Shown: one piece after another, positions 1 to 9,760 of the stretch | Layout: each line of letters begins with the position of its first letter | Numbering within the stretch: the first letter of the stretch is position 1 | Assembly (NCBI RefSeq): GCF_009176725.1 | Contig: NZ_AP020337.1 | Location: forward strand, 2,542,001 to 2,606,000 | DNA: 64,000 nt | Direction: 5' to 3' | From: Pseudomonas sp. KUIN-1 | GTDB lineage: Bacteria > Pseudomonadota > Gammaproteobacteria > Pseudomonadales > Pseudomonadaceae | The notes under the pieces: generated by a model | The model's input: the letters and a program-made list of their open reading frames with translations, nothing else | What the model was told of the DNA's origin: nothing | Database searches by the model: none | Translations under genes and position numbers: made by a program

Positions 1-284
1 TTTTCCTGTTCTGCACGCTTGAGTGTCAATTGTGGGAGGGATGTCTCGACGCACGATGAAAAAAATAATCAAGGACTCGTGGATCGCGCCGATATGGCGA
101 TACAAGCGTCTCTGTAAGGTTTCGATACTCGCACCTGCCTGGTGATTGACGCCGCGGCAGGTGTATCGGCTCCGGTTGCTGAACGGCCTGTGGGTTGTAA
201 CGTGAAATAGACGGCACTGTTGTGAAGTTTGATTGGCGATCCAGAGATCGTCCTTATTGGTTTTTTGCCGTGGAAGTAACCGCT

Positions 285-2174
285 ATGAAAAGTCTGGGTT
301 TCAGCAAAAAGATCCTTCTCGCCGCCGCATTGATTGTGGTCGTGGCGTTCAGTGTGTTCATTGTCGTCAATGACTATCGACAACGTCAGTCGCTCAAATC
401 CAGCGTCAAGTCCGAGTTGCAACAACTGGGTACGCTCACCACACAAAACATTCAGACCTGGCTGGAAAGCCGCATGCAATTGCTGCAGTCGATGTCGCAG
501 CAAATCGCCGCGGATGGCAAGGAGCTGCCCCAGTTGCAGCGCGCCATCGGCCTGCCTGCCTACAGCGAAAGCTTTCAACTGAGCTACTTTGGCAGCACCG
601 AAGGCGTAATGTTCTCGGTGCCGTCGGCCAATCGCCCGGCTGACTACGATCCGCGTGCGCGTGGCTGGTACAAGGCGGCACAGAATGCGCCGGGCACCAT
701 TGTGACCGAACCCTACATCGCGGCATCCTCCGGCAAGCTGGTCATGACCATGGCCACCCCGGTCAAGTTTCAGAATCAGTTCGTGGGCGTGGCCGGTGCT
801 GATATCGCTCTGGACAACGTCACCAAGATCATCAACTCGCTGAACTTCGATGGCCATGGCTATGCATTCCTGGTCAGTGCCGACGGCAAGATTCTGGTGC
901 ATCCGGACAGCAAACTGGTGCTCAAGAACATCAGTGAAGCCTACCCGACCAATACTCCGAAAATTACCACCGGCGTGACTGAAATCGACTCCGGTAAAAA
1001 GCCGGAGATCATTTCCTTCACGCCTGTTCAAGGTGTTTCGACGGCCAACTGGTACGTGGCACTGGTCCTCGAGCAGGATTCCGCCTATGCCATGTTGGCC
1101 GAGTTCCGTGCCTCGGCCATCACGGCCATGGTGGTAGTGGTGGTGGTGATCATCCTGCTGCTGGGCCTGTTGATTCGCGTGCTGATGCAACCCTTGCATC
1201 AGATGGGTCGGGCGATGCGTGACATCGCTGACGGCGAGGGCGATCTGACCAAGCGTCTGGCAATCACCTCGCAGGATGAGTTCGGCGAACTGGCCGAGTC
1301 GTTCAACCGTTTCGTCGAGCGTATTCACACCTCGATCCGTGAAGTGGCTTCGACTGCCGCGCAATTGGGTGAGGTTGCCACCCGGGTGGTCAAGGTCTCC
1401 AACGCCTCGATGGGCAACTCCGACCAGCAGGCCAACCGTACCGAAAGCGTGGCGGCGGCGATCAACGAACTGGGCGCAGCAGCCCAGGAAATCGCCCAGA
1501 ATGCGGCACGCACCTCGCAGCAGTCGAGCGATGCGAGCGGCCTGGCCAGCGACGGCCAGAACGTCGTGCAGCAGACCATCAAGGCGATGAACGAGCTGTC
1601 CGGGAAGATCAGCGAGTCGTGCGTGAACATCGAAAGCCTGAATGGCAAGACTGCCAACATCGGGCAGATTCTCGAGGTGATCACCAGCATTTCCCAGCAG
1701 ACCAACCTGCTGGCGCTCAACGCAGCCATCGAAGCAGCGCGTGCCGGTGAAGCAGGGCGCGGGTTCGCGGTAGTGGCCGACGAAGTACGCAACCTTGCGC
1801 ATCGCACTCAGGATTCTGCCCAGCAAGTGCAGACCATGATCGAAGAGCTGCAGGTCGGCGCTCGCGACGCAGTGACCAACATGACCGAGAGCCAGCGTCA
1901 GAGCGAGGACAGCGTCGGCATCGCCAACCTGGCCGGCGAGCGTCTGGGCAGCGTGACCCGCCGTATCGAAGAGATCAACGGCATGAACCAGTCGGTCGCG
2001 GCGGCAACCGAGGAACAGACCTCGGTGGTCGAGTCGATCAATGTCGACATCACTCACATCAACACCCTCAACCAGCTGGGTGTCGACAACCTGCGCCAGA
2101 CCCTGGAAGCCTGCAACTCGCTGGAAGAGCAGGCTGCCCGTCTGCAGCAACTGGTAGGCAGCTTCCGGATCTGA
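285..2174 (+). CDS. Methyl-accepting chemotaxis protein, dCACHE amino-acid sensor (PctA-like)
   Basis: A 629-residue inner-membrane chemoreceptor that should signal to CheA/CheW. Order: TM1 (about residues 9-30), periplasmic double CACHE domain (35-270), TM2 (about 280-305), HAMP, then a coiled-coil signalling domain with the conserved tip [19 protein letters not shown] near residue 470. The CACHE domain carries the amino-acid binding signature of PctA-type receptors at the PctA positions: Tyr121, Arg126, Trp128, Tyr129, Tyr144 and Asp173. The frame is open further upstream (to 222), but the ATG at 285 follows GGAAG and starts directly before TM1, so it is preferred. Amino-acid ligands are inferred from the motif; the exact ligand is unknown. 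No flagellar-type promoter was convincing upstream. Confidence 0.93.
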   Translation: MKSLGFSKKILLAAALIVVVAFSVFIVVNDYRQRQSLKSSVKSELQQLGTLTTQNIQTWLESRMQLLQSMSQQIAADGKELPQLQRAIGLPAYSESFQLSYFGSTEGVMFSVPSANRPADYDPRARGWYKAAQNAPGTIVTEPYIAASSGKLVMTMATPVKFQNQFVGVAGADIALDNVTKIINSLNFDGHGYAFLVSADGKILVHPDSKLVLKNISEAYPTNTPKITTGVTEIDSGKKPEIISFTPVQGVSTANWYVALVLEQDSAYAMLAEFRASAITAMVVVVVVIILLLGLLIRVLMQPLHQMGRAMRDIADGEGDLTKRLAITSQDEFGELAESFNRFVERIHTSIREVASTAAQLGEVATRVVKVSNASMGNSDQQANRTESVAAAINELGAAAQEIAQNAARTSQQSSDASGLASDGQNVVQQTIKAMNELSGKISESCVNIESLNGKTANIGQILEVITSISQQTNLLALNAAIEAARAGEAGRGFAVVADEVRNLAHRTQDSAQQVQTMIEELQVGARDAVTNMTESQRQSEDSVGIANLAGERLGSVTRRIEEINGMNQSVAAATEEQTSVVESINVDITHINTLNQLGVDNLRQTLEACNSLEEQAARLQQLVGSFRI

Positions 2175-2292
2175 TCCGGCCACTCTCTGCGCCGTTGCTC
2201 ATACCCGGGCGGCGCAGACAGAGCATCTGGAATCGCATCCCGACGCCCTGCATCGCTGACCATGTGCGCATCGCAACAACATCTGCGACAAA

Positions 2293-2321
2293 CTGTTATG
2301 ACCCCGTCATTCGAGCTTCAT
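2293..2321 (+). promoter_or_regulatory. Pho-box-like array upstream of phnC
   Basis: Three 7-base direct repeats, CTGTTAT, CCGTCAT and GCTTCAT, start at 2293, 2304 and 2315. The exact 11-bp spacing is that of PhoB binding sites (consensus CTGTCAT every 11 bp). It ends about 80 bp before the phnC start, consistent with phosphate-starvation control of the operon. Binding is inferred. Confidence 0.7.
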
Positions 2322-2401
2322 GAGGCTGCAACAACACAGGTTCAGTTTGGTTGACAACCGAATGCGACCTGTCCCGGGTTGTGTGCAGACCGAGAAGCCT
2401 C

Positions 2402-3235
2402 ATGAACGAAGCCATTCATGTACAAGGCCTGAACAAGACCTTTTCCCACAAAAGCGCGCTCATTGACCTTGCGTTGTCTATACAACCCGGCGAGATGGTT
2501 GCGCTGATTGGCGCTTCCGGTTCGGGCAAGTCAACGCTGCTTCGGCATCTCGCCGGCCTGGCGTGCTGTGATCGCAGCAATGGCGGTCAGGTTCAGGTAC
2601 TGGGGCGCGAGGTTCAGTCCTCCGGTCGCCTCAACAGCCAGGTGCGACGTTTGCGCGCCGATATCGGCTATATCTTTCAGCAATTCAATCTGGTCAACCG
2701 CCTCAGCGTGCTCGACAACGTCCTGCTCGGTTGCCTGGGGCGCATGCCGCGCTGGCGCGGCAGTCTGGCGCTGTTCAATAACGAGGAAAAACAGCGTGCG
2801 ATGGTCGCGCTGGAAAGGGTCGGGCTGGCAGACCTTGCTGCGCAACGGGCTTCGACCCTGTCCGGCGGACAGCAGCAGCGGGTGGCGATTGCCCGTGCCT
2901 TGACCCAGCGCGCCGAAGTGATCCTCGCCGACGAACCGATTGCCTCGCTGGACCCGGAATCGGCCCGACGTGTCATGGAAATTCTCGCCGACATCAACCG
3001 CCGCGACGGCAAGACGGTCGTGGTGACCCTGCATCAGGTCGATTATGCCGTGCGCTATTGCCCGCGTGCTGTGGCCCTCAAGTCCGGGCGCATCCATTTT
3101 GATGGCCAGGCGCAGGACCTCAGCAAACAGTTCCTCAACGACCTCTACGGTGCTGACGCGGATGCGAGTCTGATGATCACCGAGCGAAGCCAGCGCGTGC
3201 GGCAAAAAGCCCGCCTCACGCTGGCCAAGGTCTGA
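2402..3235 (+). CDS. phnC: Phosphonate ABC transporter ATP-binding protein PhnC
   Basis: ATPase of the phosphonate importer PhnCDE, 277 residues. Walker [10 protein letters not shown] lies at about residues 37-45; the signature [15 protein letters not shown] and Walker B with ADEPIASLD follow. The frame is open from 2351, but the ATG at 2402 gives the usual family length and N-terminus. It is the first gene of a phn operon transcribed in the order C-D-E-F-G-H-I-J-K-L-M-N-P. A PhnF-type operator lies inside its 5' coding region (2474-2485). Confidence 0.96.
   Translation: MNEAIHVQGLNKTFSHKSALIDLALSIQPGEMVALIGASGSGKSTLLRHLAGLACCDRSNGGQVQVLGREVQSSGRLNSQVRRLRADIGYIFQQFNLVNRLSVLDNVLLGCLGRMPRWRGSLALFNNEEKQRAMVALERVGLADLAAQRASTLSGGQQQRVAIARALTQRAEVILADEPIASLDPESARRVMEILADINRRDGKTVVVTLHQVDYAVRYCPRAVALKSGRIHFDGQAQDLSKQFLNDLYGADADASLMITERSQRVRQKARLTLAKV
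2474..2485. promoter_or_regulatory. PhnF/HutC-type operator inside phnC
   Basis: TTGTCTATACAA contains the core GTMTAKAC of HutC-subfamily GntR operators and differs at one base from the palindrome at the start of phnF (5150-5161). It lies 72 bp inside phnC, where a bound repressor could act as a roadblock. The role is inferred. Confidence 0.5.
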
Positions 3236-3279
3236 CGTCGCTTCAACATCCCCCACCTGACATTTTCCGGAGAGCCTGC

Positions 3280-4290
3280 ATGTTCAAGCGTATCGGTCGT
3301 CTTCTCGCCTCTGCCGCCTTGCTGACTGCCTGCGCGTTGGGCACGGTCCAGGCCGCAGAAGAAAAAGCCATCAATTTCGGCATCATGTCCACCGAGTCTT
3401 CGCAAAACCTGAAAAGTATCTGGCAGCCGTTTCTCGATGACATGAGCCGCAAGACCGGTCTTAAGGTCAACGCCACCTTCGCCTCGGACTACGCCGGCCT
3501 GATTCAGGGCATGCGCTTCAACAAGGTGGACGTGGCCTGGCTGGGCAACAAGGCGGCGATGGAAGCGGTGGACCGCTCCAACGGCGAGATCTTTGCCCAG
3601 ACCTCGGCCGCCAACGGTGACGCGGGCTACTGGAGCCTGCTGATCGTGCGCAAGGACAGCCCGATCAATAGCGTCGAAGACATGCTCAAGAACGCCAGGA
3701 GCCTGACCTTCGGCAACGGTGACCCGAACTCCACTTCGGGCTATCTGGTGCCAGGTTATTACGTGTTTGCGAAAAACCACGTCGATGCGTCCACCGCCTT
3801 CAAGCGCACCTTGAACTCCAGTCATGAAGTCAACGCCCTGAGTGTTGCCAAGGGGCAGCTGGACGTTGCGACCTTCAACACCGAAAGCTGGGATCGCCTG
3901 GCCGTGACCCAGCCCGACAAGGTCGAGCAACTCAAGGTTATCTGGAAATCGCCGCTGATCCCGGCCGACCCGATTGTCTGGAGCAAGGCGCTGTCGGACC
4001 AGGACAAGGCCAGGATTCGTGAATTCTTCACCAGTTACGGCAATACCGATGAAGAGAAAACCGTCCTGAAGAACATGCAGATGGGCAAGTTCCTCAAGTC
4101 CAGCGACGACCAGTTGTTGCCCATTCGCCAGCTCGAACTGTTCAAGCAGCGCACCGAAGTGGTGGCCAGCACCACGCTGGATGAGCAGGAGAAAGCCACC
4201 CGTCTCAAGGAGATCGATGCCAGCCTGAGCAAGTTGCAGGAGCGTATCACCGAGCTGAACCAGAAAACCGCAGGCAGCTCCGCAGGTTGA
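3280..4290 (+). CDS. phnD: Phosphonate-binding periplasmic protein PhnD
   Basis: Substrate-binding protein of the phosphonate importer, 336 residues. It has a Sec signal peptide (hydrophobic core after Arg7, probable cleavage after VQA near residue 25) followed by a PhnD/SsuA-like periplasmic binding fold. The segment from the first hinge, including [20 protein letters not shown], is typical of PhnD. The C-terminal 30 residues are charged and helical. It starts 44 bp after phnC behind GGAGAG, in the order expected for phnCDE. Confidence 0.95.
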   Translation: MFKRIGRLLASAALLTACALGTVQAAEEKAINFGIMSTESSQNLKSIWQPFLDDMSRKTGLKVNATFASDYAGLIQGMRFNKVDVAWLGNKAAMEAVDRSNGEIFAQTSAANGDAGYWSLLIVRKDSPINSVEDMLKNARSLTFGNGDPNSTSGYLVPGYYVFAKNHVDASTAFKRTLNSSHEVNALSVAKGQLDVATFNTESWDRLAVTQPDKVEQLKVIWKSPLIPADPIVWSKALSDQDKARIREFFTSYGNTDEEKTVLKNMQMGKFLKSSDDQLLPIRQLELFKQRTEVVASTTLDEQEKATRLKEIDASLSKLQERITELNQKTAGSSAG

Positions 4291-4318
4291 GCCAGCCGTT
4301 CACGATCAGGAGTTCGTC

Positions 4319-5107
4319 ATGACCACTCACGTTGCCTATACCCAGGTTGCGGGCAAACCCAACAGGTCCCGTTATCTGGGCTGGGGCCTGTTGCTCGCTG
4401 CACTGGCCTGGGCCTGGCACGGCGCAGAAATGAACCCGATGGCACTGGTTCGCGACTCGTCGAACATGGCCACATTCGCCGCCGATTTCTTTCCGCCGGA
4501 CTTCCGTGAGTGGCGCAGTTACCTCAAGGAAATGCTGGTGACTATCCAGATCGCCCTGTGGGGCACGGCACTGGCGATTGTCTGCTCGATACCGCTGGGC
4601 ATTCTGTGCGCCGAGAACATCACGCCGTGGTGGATTCATCTGCCGCTGCGGCGCTGCATGGACGCGTTTCGTTCGATCAACGAGATGGTCTTCGCGATGC
4701 TGTTCGTGGTCGCCGTCGGGCTGGGGCCGTTCGCCGGGGTGCTGGCGCTGTGGATCAGCACCACCGGGGTCCTCGCCAAACTGTTCGCCGAAGCTGTCGA
4801 AGCCATCGAGCCCGGACCGGTCGAAGGCGTGCGCGCCACCGGTGCCAGCGCCTTGCAGGAAGTCATCTACGGGGTCATTCCGCAGGTCATGCCGCTGTGG
4901 ATCTCCTATGCTCTATACCGGTTCGAATCCAATGTGCGCTCGGCAACCGTGGTAGGAATGGTCGGCGCAGGCGGCATCGGGGTTATTCTCTGGGAAAACA
5001 TTCGCGCCTTTGCGTTCGTCCAGACCAGCGCCGTGCTGCTGGTGATCATCGTTGTGGTAAGCGTCATCGACATCATGTCGCAGCGCCTGCGCAAGCAATT
5101 CATCTGA
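4319..5107 (+). CDS. phnE: Phosphonate ABC transporter permease PhnE
   Basis: Inner-membrane permease of the PhnCDE importer, 262 residues, with about six hydrophobic segments. The cytoplasmic coupling loop contains [20 protein letters not shown], the usual EAA-type motif that docks on PhnC. The start is the ATG at 4319 behind CAGGAG. A single intact phnE is present, unlike the frameshifted phnE of E. coli K-12. Confidence 0.95.
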   Translation: MTTHVAYTQVAGKPNRSRYLGWGLLLAALAWAWHGAEMNPMALVRDSSNMATFAADFFPPDFREWRSYLKEMLVTIQIALWGTALAIVCSIPLGILCAENITPWWIHLPLRRCMDAFRSINEMVFAMLFVVAVGLGPFAGVLALWISTTGVLAKLFAEAVEAIEPGPVEGVRATGASALQEVIYGVIPQVMPLWISYALYRFESNVRSATVVGMVGAGGIGVILWENIRAFAFVQTSAVLLVIIVVVSVIDIMSQRLRKQFI

Positions 5108-5124
5108 CAGAAGAGGGGTGTTCA

Positions 5125-5157
5125 ATGAACACTTTTTTTAACCATGCAGTTGTCTAG
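5125..5157 (+). CDS. Possible 10-residue leader ORF before phnF
   Basis: The only good Shine-Dalgarno after phnE (AGAGGGG, 5111-5117) sits 7 bases before an ATG at 5125 that opens a 10-codon frame, MNTFFNHAVV, ending at TAG 5157. This overlaps the phnF start region in another frame. It could couple phnE and phnF translation, or be chance. Nothing else supports it as a gene. Confidence 0.3.
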   Translation: MNTFFNHAVV

Positions 5158-5863
5158 ACAAGTTAGCCCGATGTACCACGAGCTCGCCAACATCTTGCGT
5201 GAAGAGCTGACCACCTATCAGCCCGGCGATTTCCTGCCCGCCGAATTTCAGCTGGCCGAGCGCTTCAGCGTCAACCGCCACACCATTCGCCGCGCGGTCG
5301 ATGAACTGGTGCGTGAGGGCAGCGTGTTGCGACGTCAGGGCAAAGGCACTCAAGTGCTGGAGCGTCCGCTGATTTATCCGATGCAGGCTGATAGCGCCTA
5401 TAGCAAATCCTGGTCGGCGCAGGGCCTGGGCGTGGAAGCGATCCTGCTGCGTCGTCAGGAATGTCAGGCCAGCCGTGAAGATGCCCAGCATCTGGGAGTG
5501 GACGAGCACGCGCCGCTGATCGAACTGCAGACACTGCGCAAACTGGACGGCCAGGCGGTCAGCCTGATCTTCCACCGCTACAGCGCCCGTTACAGCGATT
5601 TGCTGGCCGATTACCGCGGCGGCTCGGTGCGCCAGTACCTGGCTGAGCGCGAGTTGCCGTTGAGCCGTGCGCAGAGCCTGATCGGCGCACGCCTGCCGTC
5701 CCGTGAAGAGGCCGCGTGGTTGCTGATGCCCAGACACATGCCGGCGCTGACCGTACTGACGGTTTCCTGCGACGCGGCGGGGCTGCCGGTGGAGCTTTCC
5801 CGCTCGGTCAGCCGCGCCGATCGTTTCCAGTATCAAGTGGCGACTCCTTTCAAGACGACCTGA
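5144..5863 (+). CDS. phnF: GntR/HutC-family regulator PhnF
   Basis: Transcriptional regulator encoded within the phn operon, 239 residues. An N-terminal winged helix (about residues 10-75, with SVNRHTIRRAVDELVREG as the recognition region) is followed by a UTRA ligand-binding domain (about 90-235). The start may be ATG 5144 or ATG 5171; 5144 gives the N-terminal length of E. coli PhnF, but neither has its own clear ribosome site. A 12-bp palindrome that fits HutC-family operators lies at 5150-5161, suggesting autoregulation. The ligand is presumably a phosphonate or a pathway intermediate. Confidence 0.9.
   Translation: MQLSRQVSPMYHELANILREELTTYQPGDFLPAEFQLAERFSVNRHTIRRAVDELVREGSVLRRQGKGTQVLERPLIYPMQADSAYSKSWSAQGLGVEAILLRRQECQASREDAQHLGVDEHAPLIELQTLRKLDGQAVSLIFHRYSARYSDLLADYRGGSVRQYLAERELPLSRAQSLIGARLPSREEAAWLLMPRHMPALTVLTVSCDAAGLPVELSRSVSRADRFQYQVATPFKTT
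5150..5161. promoter_or_regulatory. PhnF/HutC-type operator at the phnF start
   Basis: TTGTCTAGACAA is a perfect palindrome containing GTCTAGAC, which fits the HutC-subfamily consensus GTMTAKAC. It lies between the two possible phnF starts and matches 11 of 12 bases of the site in phnC at 2474-2485. Autoregulation, or control of an internal promoter for phnF-P, is inferred. Confidence 0.6.
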
Positions 5864-5877
5864 CACCGAGGTGTTCC

Positions 5878-6342
5878 ATGCAAGCAACTCCCGAAACAAC
5901 GGCGCGTCAGCACTGGATGGGCGTACTGGCCCGCGCTCATGCCGATCAGCCGAGCCGCGAGCAGTTGAACCGCCACGAAGCGGCGCTACGCGACACCGAT
6001 TACCAGATGATCCGCGCCCCGGAAATCGGCATGACCCTGGTGCGCGGCCGTATGGGCGGCACTGGTTCCGCTTTCAACCTCGGCGAAATGAGCGTGACGC
6101 GCTGTGTGGTGCGTCTGGCCGATGGGCGCACCGGCTACAGCTATCTGGCGGGACGCGACAAGCGCCACGCTGAACTGGCGGCGCTGGCCGACGCGCATTT
6201 GCAAGGCGCGCAGCAGGCCTGGTGGCTGTGCGAACTGATCGAGCCGCTGGCGCGTGCGCAAGCCGAGCGTCGGGCGCGCAAGGACGCCGAGGCCGCGGCA
6301 ACCAAAGTCGAATTCTTTACCCTGGTCCGAGGAGAAGACTGA
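5878..6342 (+). CDS. phnG: C-P lyase subunit PhnG
   Basis: Subunit of the PhnGHIJ carbon-phosphorus lyase core complex, which together with PhnI links phosphonates to ribose-1-triphosphate. It has 154 residues, close to the 150 of E. coli. The frame is open further upstream through phnF, but the ATG at 5878, 14 bp after the phnF stop, gives the normal N-terminus. The stop overlaps the phnH start by one base (TGATG). Confidence 0.94.
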   Translation: MQATPETTARQHWMGVLARAHADQPSREQLNRHEAALRDTDYQMIRAPEIGMTLVRGRMGGTGSAFNLGEMSVTRCVVRLADGRTGYSYLAGRDKRHAELAALADAHLQGAQQAWWLCELIEPLARAQAERRARKDAEAAATKVEFFTLVRGED

Positions 6343-6938
6343 TGAACGCCGTTCTTTTGCAACCTGCCTTCAGCGATCCGGTACTGGATGCCCAGCGCAG
6401 TTTTCGTGTCGCCCTCAAGGCGTTGTCCGGGCCGGGCGTGATCCAGACCTTGCCCACCGCGCATCAGCCGCCGGCCTTGCAGGGCCTGGACAGTGCAACC
6501 CACGCCTTGTGCCTGGCGTTGCTGGATCTGGACACGCCAGTGTGGCTGGCACCGGCATTCGATACCCCGGCGATTCGCGCGAACATTGCCTTTCATTGCG
6601 GCAGCCCGATTGTCACTGAGCGGCACGCAGCGCGCTTCGCGTTGCTCGATGCGGCGACGGCCCTGCAACTGCACGATTTCGATACCGGCAATGACCGCTA
6701 CCCGGATCAGTCCTGCACCTTGCTGATCCAGCTACCTGACCTGCAAGGCGGGCGGATGCTTGCCTGGAGCGGTCCGGGCATCGAGCGACACCATTCGGTG
6801 GCGCTGCCGCTGGATCAAGGTTTCTGGGCCGCACGTGAAGCGCGTAATGTTTTTCCTTGCGGGCTGGATGTGTTCTTTGTCTCGGGCAATCGACTGCTCG
6901 GCTTGCCACGCAGCACTCGCGTGCAGGAGTGTGCCTGA
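6342..6938 (+). CDS. phnH: C-P lyase subunit PhnH
   Basis: Core-complex subunit, 198 residues (E. coli 194). It is non-catalytic in known structures, where it binds within PhnGHIJ. The ATG at 6342 overlaps the phnG stop, and its own stop overlaps the phnI start, indicating translational coupling through this part of the operon. Confidence 0.94.
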   Translation: MNAVLLQPAFSDPVLDAQRSFRVALKALSGPGVIQTLPTAHQPPALQGLDSATHALCLALLDLDTPVWLAPAFDTPAIRANIAFHCGSPIVTERHAARFALLDAATALQLHDFDTGNDRYPDQSCTLLIQLPDLQGGRMLAWSGPGIERHHSVALPLDQGFWAAREARNVFPCGLDVFFVSGNRLLGLPRSTRVQECA

Positions 6939-8017
6939 TGTACGTCGCGGTCAAGGGTGGCGAACAGGCCATCGATAACGCTCACCGCCTGCTGGCCAGC
7001 AGGCGTCGTGGCGACACCGGCATCGCTGAACTCGACGTCGAGCAGATCCGTCAGCAACTGCCGCTGGCGGTAGCACGGGTCATGAGCGAAGGGTCGCTGT
7101 ACGACCCGCAGCTGGCTGCGCTGGCGATCAAGCAATCGGCGGGCGATCTGATCGAAGCGATCTTCCTGCTGCGCGCCTATCGCACCACGTTGACGCGCTT
7201 CTGCGCCAGCCTGCCCATCGACACCTCGGACATGCAGCTCAACCGTCGCTTGTCGGCCACGTTCAAGGACCTCCCCGGCGGTCAATTGCTGGGGCCGACC
7301 TTCGACTACACCCACCGCTTGCTGGATTTCACCTTGCTGGCCGAAGGTGAGCACCCGGGCCCGGAAGTCACCCCGCACGCCACGCTGGAGCCCTGTCCGC
7401 GAGTGCTCGGGTTGCTGGCCAAAGAAGGGCTGATGAAGCCCGAAGTCGACGATGGCGAGCGCGTAGCGGACATCACCCGCGAGCCCCTGGAGTATCCGTC
7501 CAGCCGTGCCCAGCGCCTGCAGGCACTGGCGCGTGGCGATGAGGGGTTCCTGCTGGCGCTGGGTTATTCGACCCAGCGCGGTTATGGCCGTAATCACCCG
7601 TTCGCCGGAGAAATCCGTATCGGCGAAGTGGAAGTCTGGATCGAACCTGAAGAACTGGGTTTCCCGATTGTGATTGGCGACATCGAAGTCACCGAATGCG
7701 AGATGGTCAATCAGTTCGTCGGCTCGGCCAGCGAACCCGCGCAGTTTACCCGCGGTTACGGTCTGGCGTTCGGCAACGCGGAGCGCAAGGCGATGGGCAT
7801 GGCACTGGTGGACCGTTCGCTGCGCGCCGAGGAATTCAATGAAGAGATCGTCTCACCAGCCCAGCAGGAAGAGTTCGTCCTGGCGCACTGCGACAACGTT
7901 GAAGCGGCGGGTTTCGTCTCGCACCTCAAGCTGCCGCATTACGTGGACTTTCAGTCCGAACTGGAGCTGATTCGCAAGCTGCGCACGTCTGCACCGAAAC
8001 CGGGGAGCGACCAATGA
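6938..8017 (+). CDS. phnI: C-P lyase subunit PhnI (nucleosidase/phosphonylation subunit)
   Basis: A 359-residue core subunit. In E. coli PhnI alone acts as a purine nucleosidase and, with PhnGHL, displaces adenine from ATP by the phosphonate. The length matches the family (354). The ATG at 6938 overlaps the phnH stop, and the gene end overlaps phnJ by 4 bp (ATGA). Confidence 0.95.
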   Translation: MYVAVKGGEQAIDNAHRLLASRRRGDTGIAELDVEQIRQQLPLAVARVMSEGSLYDPQLAALAIKQSAGDLIEAIFLLRAYRTTLTRFCASLPIDTSDMQLNRRLSATFKDLPGGQLLGPTFDYTHRLLDFTLLAEGEHPGPEVTPHATLEPCPRVLGLLAKEGLMKPEVDDGERVADITREPLEYPSSRAQRLQALARGDEGFLLALGYSTQRGYGRNHPFAGEIRIGEVEVWIEPEELGFPIVIGDIEVTECEMVNQFVGSASEPAQFTRGYGLAFGNAERKAMGMALVDRSLRAEEFNEEIVSPAQQEEFVLAHCDNVEAAGFVSHLKLPHYVDFQSELELIRKLRTSAPKPGSDQ

Positions 8018-8901
8018 CTCATGCACCGATGAACACCGCACAGCAAAGGCCTGCACGGGACGAGGCCTACAACTTCGCTTATCTGGACGAGCAGACCAAA
8101 CGCATGATTCGCCGCGCCTTGCTCAAGGCGGTGGCGATCCCCGGTTATCAGGTGCCGTTCGGCGGCCGCGAAATGCCGCTGCCGTATGGCTGGGGCACCG
8201 GCGGGATGCAACTGACCGCGGCGATCCTGGGCGCCGATGATGTGCTCAAGGTCATCGACCAGGGCGCTGACGACACCACCAACGCGGTCTCGATCAGGCG
8301 TTTCTTTGCCCGCACGGCCGGCATCGCCACCACCGAACGCACGCCCGAGGCGACGGTTATCCAGACCCGTCACCGGATCCCGGAAACACCGCTGCACGCC
8401 GATCAGATCATGGTCTATCAGGTGCCGATTCCCGAGCCGCTGCGTTTCATCGAGCCCTCGGAAACCGAGACCCGGACCATGCACGCGCTGGATGATTACG
8501 GCGTCATGCACGTCAAACTCTACGAGGACATCGCCACTTTCGGCCATATCGCCACCAGTTACGCCTACCCGGTGATGGTCGATGAACGCTATGTGATGGA
8601 CCCGTCGCCGATTCCCAAATTCGATAACCCCAAGCTGCACATGAGCCCGGCATTGATGCTGTTCGGTGCGGGGCGCGAAAAGCGTCTGTACGCCGTGCCG
8701 CCGTATACGCAGGTGGTGAGTCTGGACTTTGAAGATCACCCGTTCGAGGTGCAACGCTGGGAGCAGTGCTGTGCTATTTGCGGCAGCCATGATTCCTTTC
8801 TCGACGAGCTGATTCTCGACGATGCCGGGACGCAGAGCTTTGTCTGTTCCGACACCGATTACTGCGCCCAGCGCGTCAAACAGCAGGAGAACGACCGATG
8901 A
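8014..8901 (+). CDS. phnJ: Alpha-D-ribose 1-methylphosphonate 5-phosphate C-P lyase PhnJ
   Basis: The radical-SAM enzyme that cleaves the carbon-phosphorus bond, 295 residues. The C-terminal cysteine motif CX2CX21CX5C, characteristic of PhnJ and supplying its 4Fe-4S ligands, is complete (encoded about 8770-8865: CAIC, then FVC and DYC). It overlaps both phnI and phnK by 4 bp. Every expected key residue is present, so the pathway should be functional. Confidence 0.97.
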   Translation: MTHAPMNTAQQRPARDEAYNFAYLDEQTKRMIRRALLKAVAIPGYQVPFGGREMPLPYGWGTGGMQLTAAILGADDVLKVIDQGADDTTNAVSIRRFFARTAGIATTERTPEATVIQTRHRIPETPLHADQIMVYQVPIPEPLRFIEPSETETRTMHALDDYGVMHVKLYEDIATFGHIATSYAYPVMVDERYVMDPSPIPKFDNPKLHMSPALMLFGAGREKRLYAVPPYTQVVSLDFEDHPFEVQRWEQCCAICGSHDSFLDELILDDAGTQSFVCSDTDYCAQRVKQQENDR

Positions 8902-9719
8902 TCAGTGCACGTTCACTGGACCCGGCGGGCGAGCGCCTTCCCGAGGCTGTGCAGCCGCTGCTCAAGGTACGCGGTCTGACCCGTCTGTACGGTGTGCAGA
9001 AGGGCTGTCAGGACGTCAGTTTCGATCTGTATCCCGGTGAAGTGCTGGGCATCGTTGGCGAGTCCGGCTCGGGGAAATCCACGCTGCTCTCGCTGTTGAG
9101 CGGACGTTGCCCGCCGGACCGCGGCAGCATCGACTATCGCAGCAAGGAGGGCGACTGGTTCGACCTGTACAGCGCCAGTGAGGCGCAGCGGCGCACGTTG
9201 CTGCGCACCGAGTGGGGCTTTGTCGAACAGAATCCGCGCGATGGTCTGCGCATGGGCGTGTCGGCCGGCGCCAATATCGGCGAGCGTCTGATGGCGCAGG
9301 GGGTACGCAATTATCAGCAGTTGCGCGGTGCCGCGCTGGACTGGCTGACCCAGGTGGAGATCGATCCGCAGCGCATCGACGACTTGCCGCGGACTTTTTC
9401 CGGCGGCATGCAGCAGCGCCTGCAAATCGCCCGCAATCTGGTCTCCAGCCCCAGACTGGTGTTCATGGACGAACCCACCGGCGGGCTCGACGTATCGGTG
9501 CAGGCCCGCTTGCTCGATCTGTTGCGCGGGCTGGTGCGCGAACTGGATCTGGCCGTGGTCATCGTCACCCATGATCTGGCGGTCGCGCGGCTGCTGGCTG
9601 ACCGGCTGATGGTCATGCGTCGCTCGGAAGTGGTCGAAAGCGGCCTGACCGACCAGATTCTCGATGACCCGCAGCACCCGTATTCGCAACTGCTGGTGTC
9701 CTCGGTATTGCAGCCATGA
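8898..9719 (+). CDS. phnK: C-P lyase ABC protein PhnK
   Basis: ATP-binding-cassette protein of 273 residues that associates with the C-P lyase core rather than a transporter. Walker A is GESGSGKST, the signature [15 protein letters not shown] and Walker [11 protein letters not shown]. The N-terminus is about 20 residues longer than E. coli PhnK (252). It overlaps phnJ by 4 bp. Confidence 0.94.
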   Translation: MISARSLDPAGERLPEAVQPLLKVRGLTRLYGVQKGCQDVSFDLYPGEVLGIVGESGSGKSTLLSLLSGRCPPDRGSIDYRSKEGDWFDLYSASEAQRRTLLRTEWGFVEQNPRDGLRMGVSAGANIGERLMAQGVRNYQQLRGAALDWLTQVEIDPQRIDDLPRTFSGGMQQRLQIARNLVSSPRLVFMDEPTGGLDVSVQARLLDLLRGLVRELDLAVVIVTHDLAVARLLADRLMVMRRSEVVESGLTDQILDDPQHPYSQLLVSSVLQP

Positions 9720-9760
9720 GCCGCACTGTCCGAACAGCCTGTACAGAAGAGGTGAGCCCG

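Noticed and set aside
200..284. FliA-type (flagellar sigma) promoter upstream of the chemoreceptor
   Set aside because: No TAAA-N15-GCCGATAA match of acceptable quality was found.
69..2183. A 704-codon open frame on the minus strand opposite the chemoreceptor gene
   Set aside because: His/Leu/Gly-rich shadow translation typical of GC-rich DNA; the plus-strand frame has complete, recognisable domains.
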